DNA from: an uncultured Christensenella sp.
Lineage (GTDB): Bacteria > Bacillota > Clostridia > Christensenellales > Borkfalkiaceae
Length of the DNA: 64,000 nt
Direction: 5' to 3'
Assembly (NCBI GenBank): GCA_905203015.1
Contig: CAJKUC010000011.1
Span: forward strand, 14,757-78,756
Positions 15,430-24,524 of this stretch are shown piece after piece. A program made the position numbers and the translations under genes. A model generated the notes under the pieces. The model was not told the origin of the DNA. It worked only from the letters and a program-made list of their open reading frames with translations, and ran no database searches. Position 1 is the stretch's first letter. The number at the start of each line of letters is the position of its first letter.

Positions 15430-17217
15430 TCAGTCTTTGGTTACTTTCACCGCTTTGCCGCTCTTGATGAAGTCGTTGTATTCGCTCTGCATCAGAGAAC
15501 CTTTATAAGTGGCGTTGTACGCTTCTTTGTATTGATTCCATTCGCTCTGCATTCTGGAAGAAACGGTGTAGAGTTTCGTCATGCCGTCGGTTTTCCAGGT
15601 CTTTGCGTCGTATTTCCAGTCTGCCGCCAGAGAATCGCTTCCCTTTTTCACGATCATTTTCAGCACGGTTTCGTCGAAATAAGAATACGCTGCCGTCTGA
15701 TACTGAATGATCGCGTCGGTGGTGACGTCGGGATAATCGGAAAGAATCATGCATTTTTCGCTGGCTTCCGCTCTTGCGGTGAGAATGTCGCCGTTGGTGA
15801 GCAGCGCTTCCGCCTCGTGCGGGGTGTAAGTGAGGTAGGAAATAAACGCCGCGTAATCCGTCCAGCGCAAGGCTTGAATGAACCCCTGAGGATCTGCTTT
15901 GCAAAGAGAAACTTTTTCGCCTCCCTCTATGTCGTCTTTCCATTCCCAATGCTCGCCCATTACGCCGTAATTGACGAGTTCGAGCCCTTCGGGGCTATGC
16001 AGGTATTCCATCAGTTTCAGGCACGCTTCTCTGCGTTCCACGCTCATACCGCTTCTGATACACCAGCCGCGATAATACCGAATATCGCCCTGCCCGCCGT
16101 ATTCTCCGTTCCTGCCTGCGGGGGGATCTTTGATTAAAATCTTTTCCCTCGCGCCCTGCACGGTGAGCCCGGAGGTGGCGCTCATCATGGTGGCGGAAAT
16201 TACGTTGTACCAGTTGTGCGCGTACATCATACCCGCTTTGCCGTTCGCGAAATCTTCCTGTTTGTTGCCTACGTTCTTCGTGGCTACTTCTTCGGAAACG
16301 TATCCTTCGGTCACCATTTTGGAAAGAAGCGCCGTAGCCATCATTGCGGAATCGGAAGTGGCGCTGTTGGAATATTCGCCCGTTTCCGTATCTTTCATCC
16401 ACATCTTCCAGCCCGTGCCGTACGCCACGTGCAGCCACGAATCCATATCTCTGTTGCTTTCGGTGACGTAGCCGTACGTATCGTTTTTGCCGTTGCCGTC
16501 GGGATCGTACAGCGTGAACGCCCGCGCCAGTTCGTAGAAGTCGGCAATCGTCTGCGGACCTTCTTCGTCGAACTTGTGTTCGTTGCGGATCTGATCGGTG
16601 ATTTCGCTCTTGCTCGAAACCACGCCGTCGGCCACGAGAATATCGTCGATTTTGTTGTTGAGATTTTTGATCCAGTCGCGGCGGACGTACAGCGATTTTT
16701 CGTTGCTCCACTTCACGGGAATAAACCAACTCTTTCCGTTTGCGTAGGTAAGATTCGATTTCATGTAGTCGTACTGCTGCATGTATTCGTATAAATACGG
16801 ATACGTATCCTTCGTGGATTCGTTTACGTAATCGGAAATGGCGATAATTTCGTCGTCGCGGATAAGATTATTGAAGAATTTGGGATCTTTCGGCCCGTTT
16901 ACGATAAACATTTCGGTGAGAGAACCTTTGTTTCTCATCAGATCGAGCGTGCTGTAATACGTTTCGAGCCCCGTCGATTTTGCCACGATGTCGCATTTCG
17001 TCACGGCTTTCAATTTTTTGTAGACGGGGCTGTTTACCGCCGCGCCGTTATTGAATTGTTCCCAGTCGTTGCAGAACAACGTGATGTTTTTGATGCTGTC
17101 TTCGTGCCATTCTTCGTTCGGATCGCCGCCCGGTTTATTCGTTCTGCACGCGCCTACGGAAAGGATCACGCCGCAGGCCAGTGCGCCCGTAACGATTTTT
17201 TTAAAAATACTTTTCAT
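15430..17217 (-). CDS. Extracellular solute-binding lipoprotein, LplA type
   Basis: 595-aa binding protein of a CUT1 sugar ABC transporter. Lipobox in ACGVILSVGACRTNKPGG; two-lobed family 1 binding fold with WFIPVKWSNEKSLYVRRDWI, YDPDGNGKNDTYGYV, DFANGKAGMMYAHNW and GEHWEWKDD, which are usual in LplA/YtcQ-like proteins of 500-600 aa. AGAGGTT precedes ATG. Immediately after the LamG surface protein (3-base gap) and before the beta-helix lipoprotein, so capture, first cleavage and import are encoded together. Confidence 0.92.
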   Translation of the reverse strand: MKSIFKKIVTGALACGVILSVGACRTNKPGGDPNEEWHEDSIKNITLFCNDWEQFNNGAAVNSPVYKKLKAVTKCDIVAKSTGLETYYSTLDLMRNKGSLTEMFIVNGPKDPKFFNNLIRDDEIIAISDYVNESTKDTYPYLYEYMQQYDYMKSNLTYANGKSWFIPVKWSNEKSLYVRRDWIKNLNNKIDDILVADGVVSSKSEITDQIRNEHKFDEEGPQTIADFYELARAFTLYDPDGNGKNDTYGYVTESNRDMDSWLHVAYGTGWKMWMKDTETGEYSNSATSDSAMMATALLSKMVTEGYVSEEVATKNVGNKQEDFANGKAGMMYAHNWYNVISATMMSATSGLTVQGAREKILIKDPPAGRNGEYGGQGDIRYYRGWCIRSGMSVERREACLKLMEYLHSPEGLELVNYGVMGEHWEWKDDIEGGEKVSLCKADPQGFIQALRWTDYAAFISYLTYTPHEAEALLTNGDILTARAEASEKCMILSDYPDVTTDAIIQYQTAAYSYFDETVLKMIVKKGSDSLAADWKYDAKTWKTDGMTKLYTVSSRMQSEWNQYKEAYNATYKGSLMQSEYNDFIKSGKAVKVTKD

Positions 17218-17220
17218 TTT

Positions 17221-19992
17221 TTAACCTCTTTTCTTTTTCAGAGCGGCGCACACCGCGATTCCCGCCGCGGCAAGCATGGCGGAAGAAGCGATCACCGACG
17301 ATTTGCAGCCGGATTTCTTTTCTTCTTTTGCTTTTTCCGCAAACGTCGCGGAAATTTCCACGTCGCTGTTTCCTTTGATCGTAAAGGTGTAAGTGCCGTC
17401 TTCGTTTACCGTTACGGCTTCGCCGCCCACGGTGAGTTCTTTCAGTTCGTAGCCGTCGTTCGCCGTCACGGTGATCACAACGCTTTCGCCCAGTTTCGCC
17501 GCCGCTTTATCGGATACTACCGTTCCGTTTTCGATCGCTTCGTCGATCACGATCTTTCTGTCTCTCTTTTCCACCGCCACTTCCTGACGCACTTCGGTGA
17601 CGCCCGTAAGAGTGGTGGCGTAGCCGAGGTTGGTGGCGTCCACTTCGCCGATCGCGTAATATTTCCCGTCGGATTCGAGTTTCACCGTCTTCCAGGTGAC
17701 GCTTACGGGGATCGTGGTTTCGCCGTCGTCGAGAAGCGCGTTCACCGTAGCGGGTTTCAGTCTGTTCACGAACTGCGTGGCGGTAAGTTTGTCGTTCAGC
17801 CCTTTCTCGTCTACGTATACGCCTTCCTGCTCGAAATGAGGAACGGAATCGATCGAAGAGATGATCGAGCCGGCCATATCTTTCACCACTACCTTGCCTT
17901 TCTGCCAGTAAGCGGCGGATTGTTCTTCGGTCATGGCGAAATTGTAGATCGTAACGTTATCCACCCAGCCTTTGAAATAATCGTAGCCGTTGCCCCATAC
18001 GCATTCCGCGCCGATGGAGAACTGCATATTCTGATGACGAAGATTCCAGCCTGCGGGGCAGGGGAACGATTGCACTTCTTTGCCGTCCGCATAGATTTTA
18101 ATAAATTCGCCGGGGCGGACGGTGAGCGTAACGTTGTGCATGGCGTCGGCGATGTGCGTAAGCACTTCGGGCCCCCAGTATGCCTGGTTTGTGCCGTCCT
18201 CGTTTTTCGTGATGTCGTGCGCGTTGAAACGGAGCATGTCTCCGCCGCCGGAAGTGGCAACGAGGAATCTGCAGAAGGTGGTGGCGTTCCAGTCGTTGAA
18301 GCCGAAGGATACGGGAGCCGCCCATTCGCCTTTATTGGGGCGGTCGGAAATGTCGCCGTCCTGTTTCACCTGGAAATTCAGCGTAAAGCCGTTGGATATG
18401 TTTTCGGTGACGTCGTTCAGTTCGGGAAGCGTAAGCATATCCGTGCCGTCGAGATACAGCATGCCGTTTTGCACCGTACCCGTGCCCGTGGGATTGTTCG
18501 TTCTGTCGCCGTCCGCTTTCGCGCCGCATTGAAGATTGTATTTACCCATGGAATCGACGAGTTTTGTCTCTTCGGAATCGAACGTCCATTTCGCGATCGG
18601 GGCGAGTTCCATCATCTGCCCTTCGTTCGTCTGCGTAACGGGAAGCGTAACGGAGGCGGTGGCTACTTTCATGCCTTCCAGCATTACGTCTGCCTGCGCC
18701 GTATACGTGCCCATGTCGGCTACGATTTTCGTGAACGTTACGGTGACGTTTGTCGTGGTGTCGTCGCCGAGGGTTACGGTGACGGTGGCGGTGTTGATCA
18801 GCGCCAGCATTTCCGCTTCGGTCATGCTGTCTTTCAGTTCGCCCTTCGTGATTTCGTTGCCCTCGAATACGGGTTCGCCCGCTCCTTTGATCGAAGCCAC
18901 GGTAAGTTCGTAACGCACTTCGCCCGCAAGGTTTGCGTAGCCGAGTTTTTTGGAATTCACCGTGCCTACCGCATAGTATTTGTTGTCCGCTTTTTCCACC
19001 TTCTGCCACACTACGTCGGCTGTTGCCGTTTTGCCGTCGGAAAGAGTGAGTTCGGCGGTGGCGGGATTCAGCGATTCAAACATTTTTTCCACGCTCATCG
19101 CTTCGTTCAAAGCCACTTTCGTAGCGTCGCCCTCGAATTTCGCCTTCGCGGAGGAGATCGTCGTCATGCCGCCGAGGTCGCTCGCGGTGAGTTTGCCGTT
19201 CGTTGTATAAGCGACGGCCGCCGCGTTATCCATCGCGAAATCGTAAACGACTACGTTTTTCAGTGAAGCCGCAGAAGTATATGCCGCCGCGCCGTTAAAT
19301 TCGCCGCCGATCGAGAACATATTGTTTTCGTCGTATGCCGTCCATGTGGCGGAAACTTCTTTTTCTTCGGAAAGTTTAACGCCGTCGTTCCATACGCGGA
19401 TTTTGCCTCCGGGCTGAGCGCTGATAATGATTGTGTGATACTTTTCCAGTTCGCCGTTGATGGCAGTAATGCTGTCCCAACATCCGTGGAGTCCGTCGAT
19501 GCCCTTGGAAGCGATACGCACGTGATTTGCGCCGTCTGCGGCGGAGTGCGCGGATAAACCGGTACTCTTGGCATTGGCAAAGCCCACGCCGGCGATATGT
19601 CCCCATGTGCCGCTGCCGGACACCATTTTCACTTCGAGTACCATCGTAACGGCGGAAGTATCTTTAAATACGTTTTTGTCTTTATCCGCCGCAAGGCATA
19701 ATTTATTGTTGAACGTGATTCCGCCGCCTTCGATTGCCGTATATTCGTTGAGCAGATCGCCTGTGCCGCCTGCCTTCCATGCGTTGCGGAACGTAAGATC
19801 GTATTTCCCCATGGAATCTTTGCCGATGTTCGACGTATCTTTAAACTCGTACTTCGCAAGAGGATTCACCTCTTTTGCCGCTTCATCCGCCGAGCCCGAT
19901 ACGGAAGAGACCATCGCCGCGCCCAACGCGCCGCTTGTCACCGCCGTGAGTGAAAGAGCCGCTACCAGCAAACGCTTTCTGAACTTCACCAT
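17221..19992 (-). CDS. Large secreted LamG-like surface protein with C-terminal anchor
   Basis: 923 aa; first gene of the glycan operon. Signal peptide (LLVAALSLTAVTSGALGAAM), then two concanavalin/LamG-like units: residues about 45-260 (opening NPLAKYEFKDTSNIGKDSMGKYDL) and about 475-720 (opening APIAKWTFDSEETKLVDSMGKYNL), each followed by an Ig-like strand-rich segment with a shared 'KYYA[VI]G.V...LGYA' pattern. A final about 75-residue module (GESVVITVTANDGYELKELTVGG) resembles InlB B-type repeats. It ends KKSGCKSSV, a hydrophobic helix (about 899-918) and KKKRG. Probably a glycan-binding wall or membrane protein; no catalytic residues recognised. Ribosome site GGAGG. Confidence 0.82.
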   Translation of the reverse strand: MVKFRKRLLVAALSLTAVTSGALGAAMVSSVSGSADEAAKEVNPLAKYEFKDTSNIGKDSMGKYDLTFRNAWKAGGTGDLLNEYTAIEGGGITFNNKLCLAADKDKNVFKDTSAVTMVLEVKMVSGSGTWGHIAGVGFANAKSTGLSAHSAADGANHVRIASKGIDGLHGCWDSITAINGELEKYHTIIISAQPGGKIRVWNDGVKLSEEKEVSATWTAYDENNMFSIGGEFNGAAAYTSAASLKNVVVYDFAMDNAAAVAYTTNGKLTASDLGGMTTISSAKAKFEGDATKVALNEAMSVEKMFESLNPATAELTLSDGKTATADVVWQKVEKADNKYYAVGTVNSKKLGYANLAGEVRYELTVASIKGAGEPVFEGNEITKGELKDSMTEAEMLALINTATVTVTLGDDTTTNVTVTFTKIVADMGTYTAQADVMLEGMKVATASVTLPVTQTNEGQMMELAPIAKWTFDSEETKLVDSMGKYNLQCGAKADGDRTNNPTGTGTVQNGMLYLDGTDMLTLPELNDVTENISNGFTLNFQVKQDGDISDRPNKGEWAAPVSFGFNDWNATTFCRFLVATSGGGDMLRFNAHDITKNEDGTNQAYWGPEVLTHIADAMHNVTLTVRPGEFIKIYADGKEVQSFPCPAGWNLRHQNMQFSIGAECVWGNGYDYFKGWVDNVTIYNFAMTEEQSAAYWQKGKVVVKDMAGSIISSIDSVPHFEQEGVYVDEKGLNDKLTATQFVNRLKPATVNALLDDGETTIPVSVTWKTVKLESDGKYYAIGEVDATNLGYATTLTGVTEVRQEVAVEKRDRKIVIDEAIENGTVVSDKAAAKLGESVVITVTANDGYELKELTVGGEAVTVNEDGTYTFTIKGNSDVEISATFAEKAKEEKKSGCKSSVIASSAMLAAAGIAVCAALKKKRG

Positions 19993-20155
19993 ACATCATT
20001 CCTCCAGATTAAATTATTTTCTCAACGTGCTTTTTCGCACGATAAGTTCGTTTGTCGCCGTACCCGTTTTCTTAAACGCCGCTTAATGCCGTTCTTTCGG
20101 TTTTTTAACGAAGAAAAAGCGGCGATCTTCACAAAACGATCGCTTTTGCAATGTA

Positions 20156-20184
20156 GTTATAACATATTTTTTCACTCTTTTCAA
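20156..20184 (-). promoter_or_regulatory. Promoter of the glycan operon
   Basis: Minus strand TTGAAA (20,179-20,184), 17-bp spacer, TATAAC (20,156-20,161). Leader of about 155 bases before the LamG gene contains an inverted GCGATC/GATCGC. The 356-base divergent region 19,993-20,348 holds this promoter and that of the AraC gene, the natural place for regulator binding; no longer operator repeat was identified. Confidence 0.6.
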
Positions 20185-20276
20185 GGGGGATTTTTATGTT
20201 TTGTTTTATTTTTTAAAGGCGAAGATCAAAATATTATTATTTTTCTGCGTAAAATTTATTTTTTTTTCGCAAACCA

Positions 20277-20304
20277 TTGCAATTTCACGAATTTATGATA
20301 TACT
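20277..20304 (+). promoter_or_regulatory. Promoter of the AraC-type regulator
   Basis: TTGCAA (20,277-20,282), 16-bp spacer, TATACT (20,299-20,304), 45 bases before the regulator's ATG. Back to back with the glycan operon promoter. Confidence 0.5.
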
Positions 20305-20348
20305 AAAACCCTACGGCGACGAAAACAAGGGAGAAAAACATAAAAAAC

Positions 20349-21385
20349 ATGAGCGAACGGAACAGAATTTATTTCAAAGATATCGGCAGATACGTTTTAG
20401 AGCCGATCTCTTTCTACGTGAAAGTATTCACTCCCGATTTTTACATGGGCATGCACAACCACAGTTATTTTGAATTTATGTATGCCGAAAAAGGAAGTTT
20501 CACGATCGAGACGATGAAAGATCCCGAAAAAATAGATCAATCGGAAATCGCTTCTCTTACGGTGCATCAGGGAGAATTTATTTTCATCGACGCATATCTT
20601 TTCCACAGGCTGAAAATCACGGACGAAAACGCGACGATTTACAATATCGAATTAGAGCCGAAATCGCCCGAAGAATACAATCCGTTCAACGTGAACGCGC
20701 TGATGCCGATCAGATACAACGCGCTGATCGAGGAGACGAACCTGAAAAACATCGCGAAAGCAACGTCGGGGGGGGGTACACGATTCTGAGCGATAATTCA
20801 AAAGTGCTGCTTGCTTTTCACAATCTGATCGCTTCCCTTCTGAAAAACCCCTCGTGCGTGGAAGAGGCGTGCGACGTGCAATGCCATATGCTTCTCTTTT
20901 TCAACGAGATAGCAAAATGCGCGAACAATACGAAGCAGGGTGCGGTGAGTTATCTGAAAAAGACGTTCGTCTTTCTGAAAAACAATCTGAATAAAAAAAT
21001 AACCCTTGCGATGGCTGCGGAAGCGGCGGGCATATCGAAAGAATATCTTGCGGCGCAGTTTAAAAAAATGACGGGAAAAACGGTGTTGCAGACGTTGACT
21101 TTGATGCGCATTTCAAAGAGCCTGCAACTGCTTCGCGAATCGAATTTCCCCGTGACGGAAATCGCGCGGCAGGCGGGATTTTCTTCCTACGGGCAGATGC
21201 TGTACGAATTCCGGAAGTGTACGGGAATCACGCCTACGGAATGTCGCGCTTCTTTTTTCACCGACGAAATCGATCACACGTCGCAACTGTATAAATCGGT
21301 GGCGATCCGCGTGAACGAGGAAGACTTTCTTCTGGACGACGACGCGTTCTATCATGCGTTTTTCAAAAAAGATATCGGAAAATAA
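20349..21385 (+). pseudogene. AraC-family regulator interrupted at a nine-G tract
   Basis: Two frames together make one regulator. The first (20,349-20,789) is a cupin-like sensor domain with HNHSYFEFMYAEKGSF and HQGEFIFIDAYLFHRL. The second (from about 20,780 to 21,385) is the DNA-binding domain: ITLAMAAEAAGISKEYLAAQFKKMTG and ARQAGFSSYGQMLYEFRKCTGITP, two helix-turn-helices. The break is at a run of nine G (20,768-20,776): seven or ten G would read through as SGGYTILSDNSKVLLAFHN, while nine runs to TGA at 20,787. Divergent from the glycan operon, so it likely controls it. May be phase variable, truly inactive, or a sequencing error. Confidence 0.85.
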
Positions 21386-21427
21386 AAAATCGGGGCTTTG
21401 CGCTTTTTGTTGCAAAGCCCCGATTTT
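21386..21427. terminator. Bidirectional terminator between AraC gene and SGNH gene
   Basis: Sixteen-bp stem AAAATCGGGGCTTTGC / GCAAAGCCCCGATTTT, directly after the AraC TAA and just before the convergent SGNH stop; A and T tracts suit both directions. Confidence 0.9.
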
Positions 21428-21441
21428 GTTTGAAGAGAAAT

Positions 21442-22569
21442 TTATGCGAAATCGTCGCCGAGGAGCGTTTTCAGCACCGTCTGCGCCTGAATGCGGTGCA
21501 TAAAATCGTTCGGGTGGTTTACGTTATTCGAGAGAGTATCGGCAAGCGCTTTTCTTTCCAGCAGCAGTTCGTGCATTTTCGTTACGTTCGCGCAGGCGAC
21601 GGCGGAATTTCCGCGTTCGAGTTTCGCGAACGCGCGCGGATATTCGCGGTGATACGTTAAAATGGAAGAGCCCGCCGTAAACGCCGTTTCCGCGTTCGGC
21701 AAAATCGGCGATACGAGCAGAAATTCTGCGTCGGCTTTGTCTTTTCTGATCCGATCGATGATGATCTGTATATTCGTCGCGAACGTTTCGGGGCGGAAAA
21801 CGCCCGCGTCGTTCATGCCGAATGCAAGAATCACAAGGTCCGGTTTGTACGCCGCCGCTTTTCCCGCGTTTTCTTCTTTAATGCCCCAATCGGCGCACAT
21901 ACCGCTTACGGCAAAGTTTTCCCGTTCGGCTTTTATGTGAAATTTCGATTCTATGTATTGCGCCGCCATTTCGTGATAAGGCGGCGTGAACGGCGGTTTT
22001 GCGATATCGTGCATGCCGCTTGCGCTCCAGCCGTACGTAATCGAATCGCCGTACAAGGCGATTTTTATATCTTTTCCGCTTTTCAGTTTTCCGATCGTGC
22101 GTGGAAATTTTTCGCTTTTCCCCGCCGTTACGTCGTAATAATCGTCGGGTTCGTGCGTATACGTTACGGCGAGAACGTATGCGCTCATGCCGTCTTTATC
22201 GGCGAAGAGTTCGCGTACGCATTGCGCGCCGAGCGCGTCCGCCGACGGCATATGTACGTCGTCCTGCACGAATTCGGAAAAACGATATTCGTTCCAGTTC
22301 AGATAGGGAATTTTTCCGCCTGGCAGCACCTGTAATTCGCCGTATTCGTTGATTTCGTAATCTTTCCCTTCTTCGTATACGGTTTTTAAATCGAAACTGC
22401 GTACGGAGATAATTTTTTGAATCGGGTACGCAAGCCGTTTCGGTCGTATTTCGCCCAATGCGTTTTTCAGGATAAACGCCGTTTCGGCATACACCGTGTC
22501 TCCTTTCCAGATCGGATACAGCCATTTTTCGTTTTCGTAGACGGTTACGTCGGCAGTAGTGTTCGTCAT
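21442..22569 (-). CDS. SGNH/GDSL-type esterase
   Basis: 375 aa, no signal peptide. N-terminal beta-sandwich (about 150 residues) followed by an SGNH hydrolase domain: block I IALYGDSITYGWSASG (catalytic Ser), block III AFGMNDAG (Asn), and block V NHPNDFMHR (catalytic Asp/His). The two-domain plan resembles carbohydrate esterases that remove acetyl groups. Start at 22,569 has CAAGGAG; an upstream open frame of 58 codons is untranslated by this view. Located between the glycan operon regulator and sugar-kinase genes, suggesting deacetylation of imported glycans; substrate not shown by sequence. Confidence 0.82.
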   Translation of the reverse strand: MTNTTADVTVYENEKWLYPIWKGDTVYAETAFILKNALGEIRPKRLAYPIQKIISVRSFDLKTVYEEGKDYEINEYGELQVLPGGKIPYLNWNEYRFSEFVQDDVHMPSADALGAQCVRELFADKDGMSAYVLAVTYTHEPDDYYDVTAGKSEKFPRTIGKLKSGKDIKIALYGDSITYGWSASGMHDIAKPPFTPPYHEMAAQYIESKFHIKAERENFAVSGMCADWGIKEENAGKAAAYKPDLVILAFGMNDAGVFRPETFATNIQIIIDRIRKDKADAEFLLVSPILPNAETAFTAGSSILTYHREYPRAFAKLERGNSAVACANVTKMHELLLERKALADTLSNNVNHPNDFMHRIQAQTVLKTLLGDDFA

Positions 22570-22691
22570 GTTTTTTCTCCTTGCGCGTATGTTTTTTCCG
22601 CGCGCTTTTTCCGATAGTATTGTATCGCGGGATCGGCAAATCGTCAATACGAAAAAAAAGAATCCGCTTAATTTTTCCAATATAAAAAGCA

Positions 22692-22729
22692 AAAAACAGG
22701 GATTCGTTTTTGGCGGAATCTCTGTTTTT
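22692..22729 (-). terminator. Terminator after the LOG-like gene
   Basis: Fourteen-bp stem AAAAACAGGGATTC / GAATCTCTGTTTTT (one G-T pair) with a 10-base loop, just past the stop codon at 22,749 of the minus-strand gene and upstream of the SGNH start. Confidence 0.85.
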
Positions 22730-22748
22730 GAAAAAATGATCAAAAAGA

Positions 22749-23324
22749 TCAGTTGCGTTTTCCTATTCCCTGATGCCGTTTCGTGTAGAGGGCGATTTTT
22801 TCTTTTAAAACGGCGATCGCCTGTTCGGGCGAAGTTACGCCGAACACTTTGTCGTCCGACAGGTTTTCGTAGCGCACCACGTCGTCGAGGCGGGTGTTCG
22901 CGAGTTTTTCGCTCCAGCCGCCGGAATTTTCAAAGGCGATGATCAGGCGATTGAACGACCACGCGAAAGAATATTCGCACAGCGTGCCCGCACCTCCGCC
23001 GATCCCGATTACGGCGTCGGCGTTTGCCACCATCGCGTTGCGCATCACGTCGAGCCCCGTGGGCACGGAAATATCCGCGAATTCGTTGGCGATTTCCGTA
23101 TCGAACGAGGGTACGAGCGCAATGGTATCGCCCTCTTTATATTTTTCGGAGGCGTGCGCGCCCATCATCACCGCGCGCATAATGCCTTCCAGTCCGCCGC
23201 TTTGCACGCGATAGCCGTTATCTACGAGGGCTTTCCCCATATTGTATGCCAGTTCAAAGCGAAGAGAGCCTTCTTCCACCGCTTTGTTTCCGATTACGGA
23301 AACCACTTTTCTTCGTTCATTCAT
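22749..23324 (-). CDS. LOG/SLOG-family protein, TIGR00725-like
   Basis: 191 aa with a Rossmann-like SLOG fold: VVSVIGNKAVEEG at the start, VQSGGLEGIMRAVMMGAH, and the nucleotide-loop IGIGGGAGTLCEYSFAW in place of the PGGxGT of lysine-decarboxylase-like LOG enzymes. Members of the wider group cleave or bind nucleotides; the activity of this branch is unknown. The start at 23,324 is preceded by AAGGAG; the longer open frame upstream has no similarity. Follows the ROK kinase by about 80 bases, same strand, with its own terminator. Confidence 0.8.
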   Translation of the reverse strand: MNERRKVVSVIGNKAVEEGSLRFELAYNMGKALVDNGYRVQSGGLEGIMRAVMMGAHASEKYKEGDTIALVPSFDTEIANEFADISVPTGLDVMRNAMVANADAVIGIGGGAGTLCEYSFAWSFNRLIIAFENSGGWSEKLANTRLDDVVRYENLSDDKVFGVTSPEQAIAVLKEKIALYTKRHQGIGKRN

Positions 23325-23406
23325 AGTATGGTACTCCTTATACGTGCGGCGAAAACAATCGTCGTTGCCTAGGCTTTTTCGGAGTTTTCGCCGCTTTTTG
23401 ATTGTT

Positions 23407-24366
23407 TTAAATTCCTTTTGCGAGGGCAAACGCGCCGTATACGCCCGCGTCGTTGCCGAGGCTCGCTTTCGTGATGACGAGCGGAACGAATTCCGCAGAG
23501 GCGTACAGTTTCTTTTCCACCGCTTTGCGAAGCGGAGCGAAAAGATGTTCGCCTTCGTTGGAAATGCCTCCGCCGAGCAGAATAGCCTGCGGGCGAAGCA
23601 CGTTCGCCAGATTCGCAAGCCCTACGGCGAGATGTTCTACGTATTCGTCCACCACTTCCTGCGCTCGCGTGTCGCCCAGCCGCGCGGCGGCAAATGCGGT
23701 TTTTCCGTCTACGTTTTCCAGTTTCCCGCCTGCCACTTCCCACATTTTCGTGGTGAGATCCAGTTCCATTTTCCATTTCGTCATGCGGATCAGGGCGCGC
23801 GCCGAAGTGTACGCTTCGAGGCAACCGTGTCTGCCGCAGGAGCACAGTTCCCCGCCTTCGCAGATCACCATATGCCCGATTTCCGCCCCCGCGCTTTTGT
23901 AGCCCTCCAGCAGTTTTCCGTCTACGATGATTCCGCCCCCGACGCCCGTGCCGAGCGTAACGAGCAGACTGCTTTTGTATTCTTTTCCCGCGCCGAATTT
24001 CGCTTCGCCGAGCGCGGCTACGTTCGCGTCGTTGGAAATTTTCACTTTTTTGCCTGTGAGTTCTTCCATTTTTTGTACGAGCGGGCGTTCCAGCCAGCCG
24101 TAATTCGACCAGCGCATTACAACGCCTTTTTCCGAATCGATAAACCCGGGAACGGCGATGCCGATTCCGTCTATTTCCGAATAGTCCGCATGCGCTTCTT
24201 TTGCCAGCGCGCGCGTAAGTTCCGCTATATGTTCCGCCGTCTTGTCAAAGCCGTCCGCAGAAGAGGTGGGCACGGATTTTTTTAAAATCAAAGTGCCGTT
24301 TTCTTCAAAAATTGCGCCTTTCGCGCTCATGCCGCCGAGATCGATTCCTACTACGTAGTGTTTCAT
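23407..24366 (-). CDS. ROK-family sugar kinase (glucokinase-like)
   Basis: 319 aa. Phosphate-binding loop VGIDLGGMSAKGAIFEENG near the N-terminus (slightly off the common DLGGT), catalytic SNDANVAALGEAKFGAG, TLGTGVGGGIIVDGKLL, and the zinc motif CSCGRHGCLEAYTS of ROK kinases. Most such proteins phosphorylate glucose, though fructose, allose or N-acetyl sugars are possible. CTCCTTG/CAAGGAG precedes ATG. Would feed hexoses freed by the nearby GH36 and GH2 enzymes into glycolysis. Confidence 0.92.
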   Translation of the reverse strand: MKHYVVGIDLGGMSAKGAIFEENGTLILKKSVPTSSADGFDKTAEHIAELTRALAKEAHADYSEIDGIGIAVPGFIDSEKGVVMRWSNYGWLERPLVQKMEELTGKKVKISNDANVAALGEAKFGAGKEYKSSLLVTLGTGVGGGIIVDGKLLEGYKSAGAEIGHMVICEGGELCSCGRHGCLEAYTSARALIRMTKWKMELDLTTKMWEVAGGKLENVDGKTAFAAARLGDTRAQEVVDEYVEHLAVGLANLANVLRPQAILLGGGISNEGEHLFAPLRKAVEKKLYASAEFVPLVITKASLGNDAGVYGAFALAKGI

Positions 24367-24524
24367 GATGTTCTCCTTGAATACGGTTTATACGGTTTTC
24401 CCCGTAAGTCGCCGCTATATTTTTTTGCAGTATGTTTTGTTCGTTCGCCGTATCGGAAAAAATTTTGCGAAAAATTTTTCGTTTAACATTTTTCACGGAA
24501 CGGCGTTTTTAACGGAAAGAAAAA

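Noticed and set aside
17056..19266. A 736-codon open frame on the plus strand, plus other long antisense frames across 6.7-31 kb.
   Set aside because: They mirror the codon bias of the minus-strand genes, are full of His/Arg/Phe and show no domain; the minus-strand genes have signal peptides, motifs and ribosome sites.
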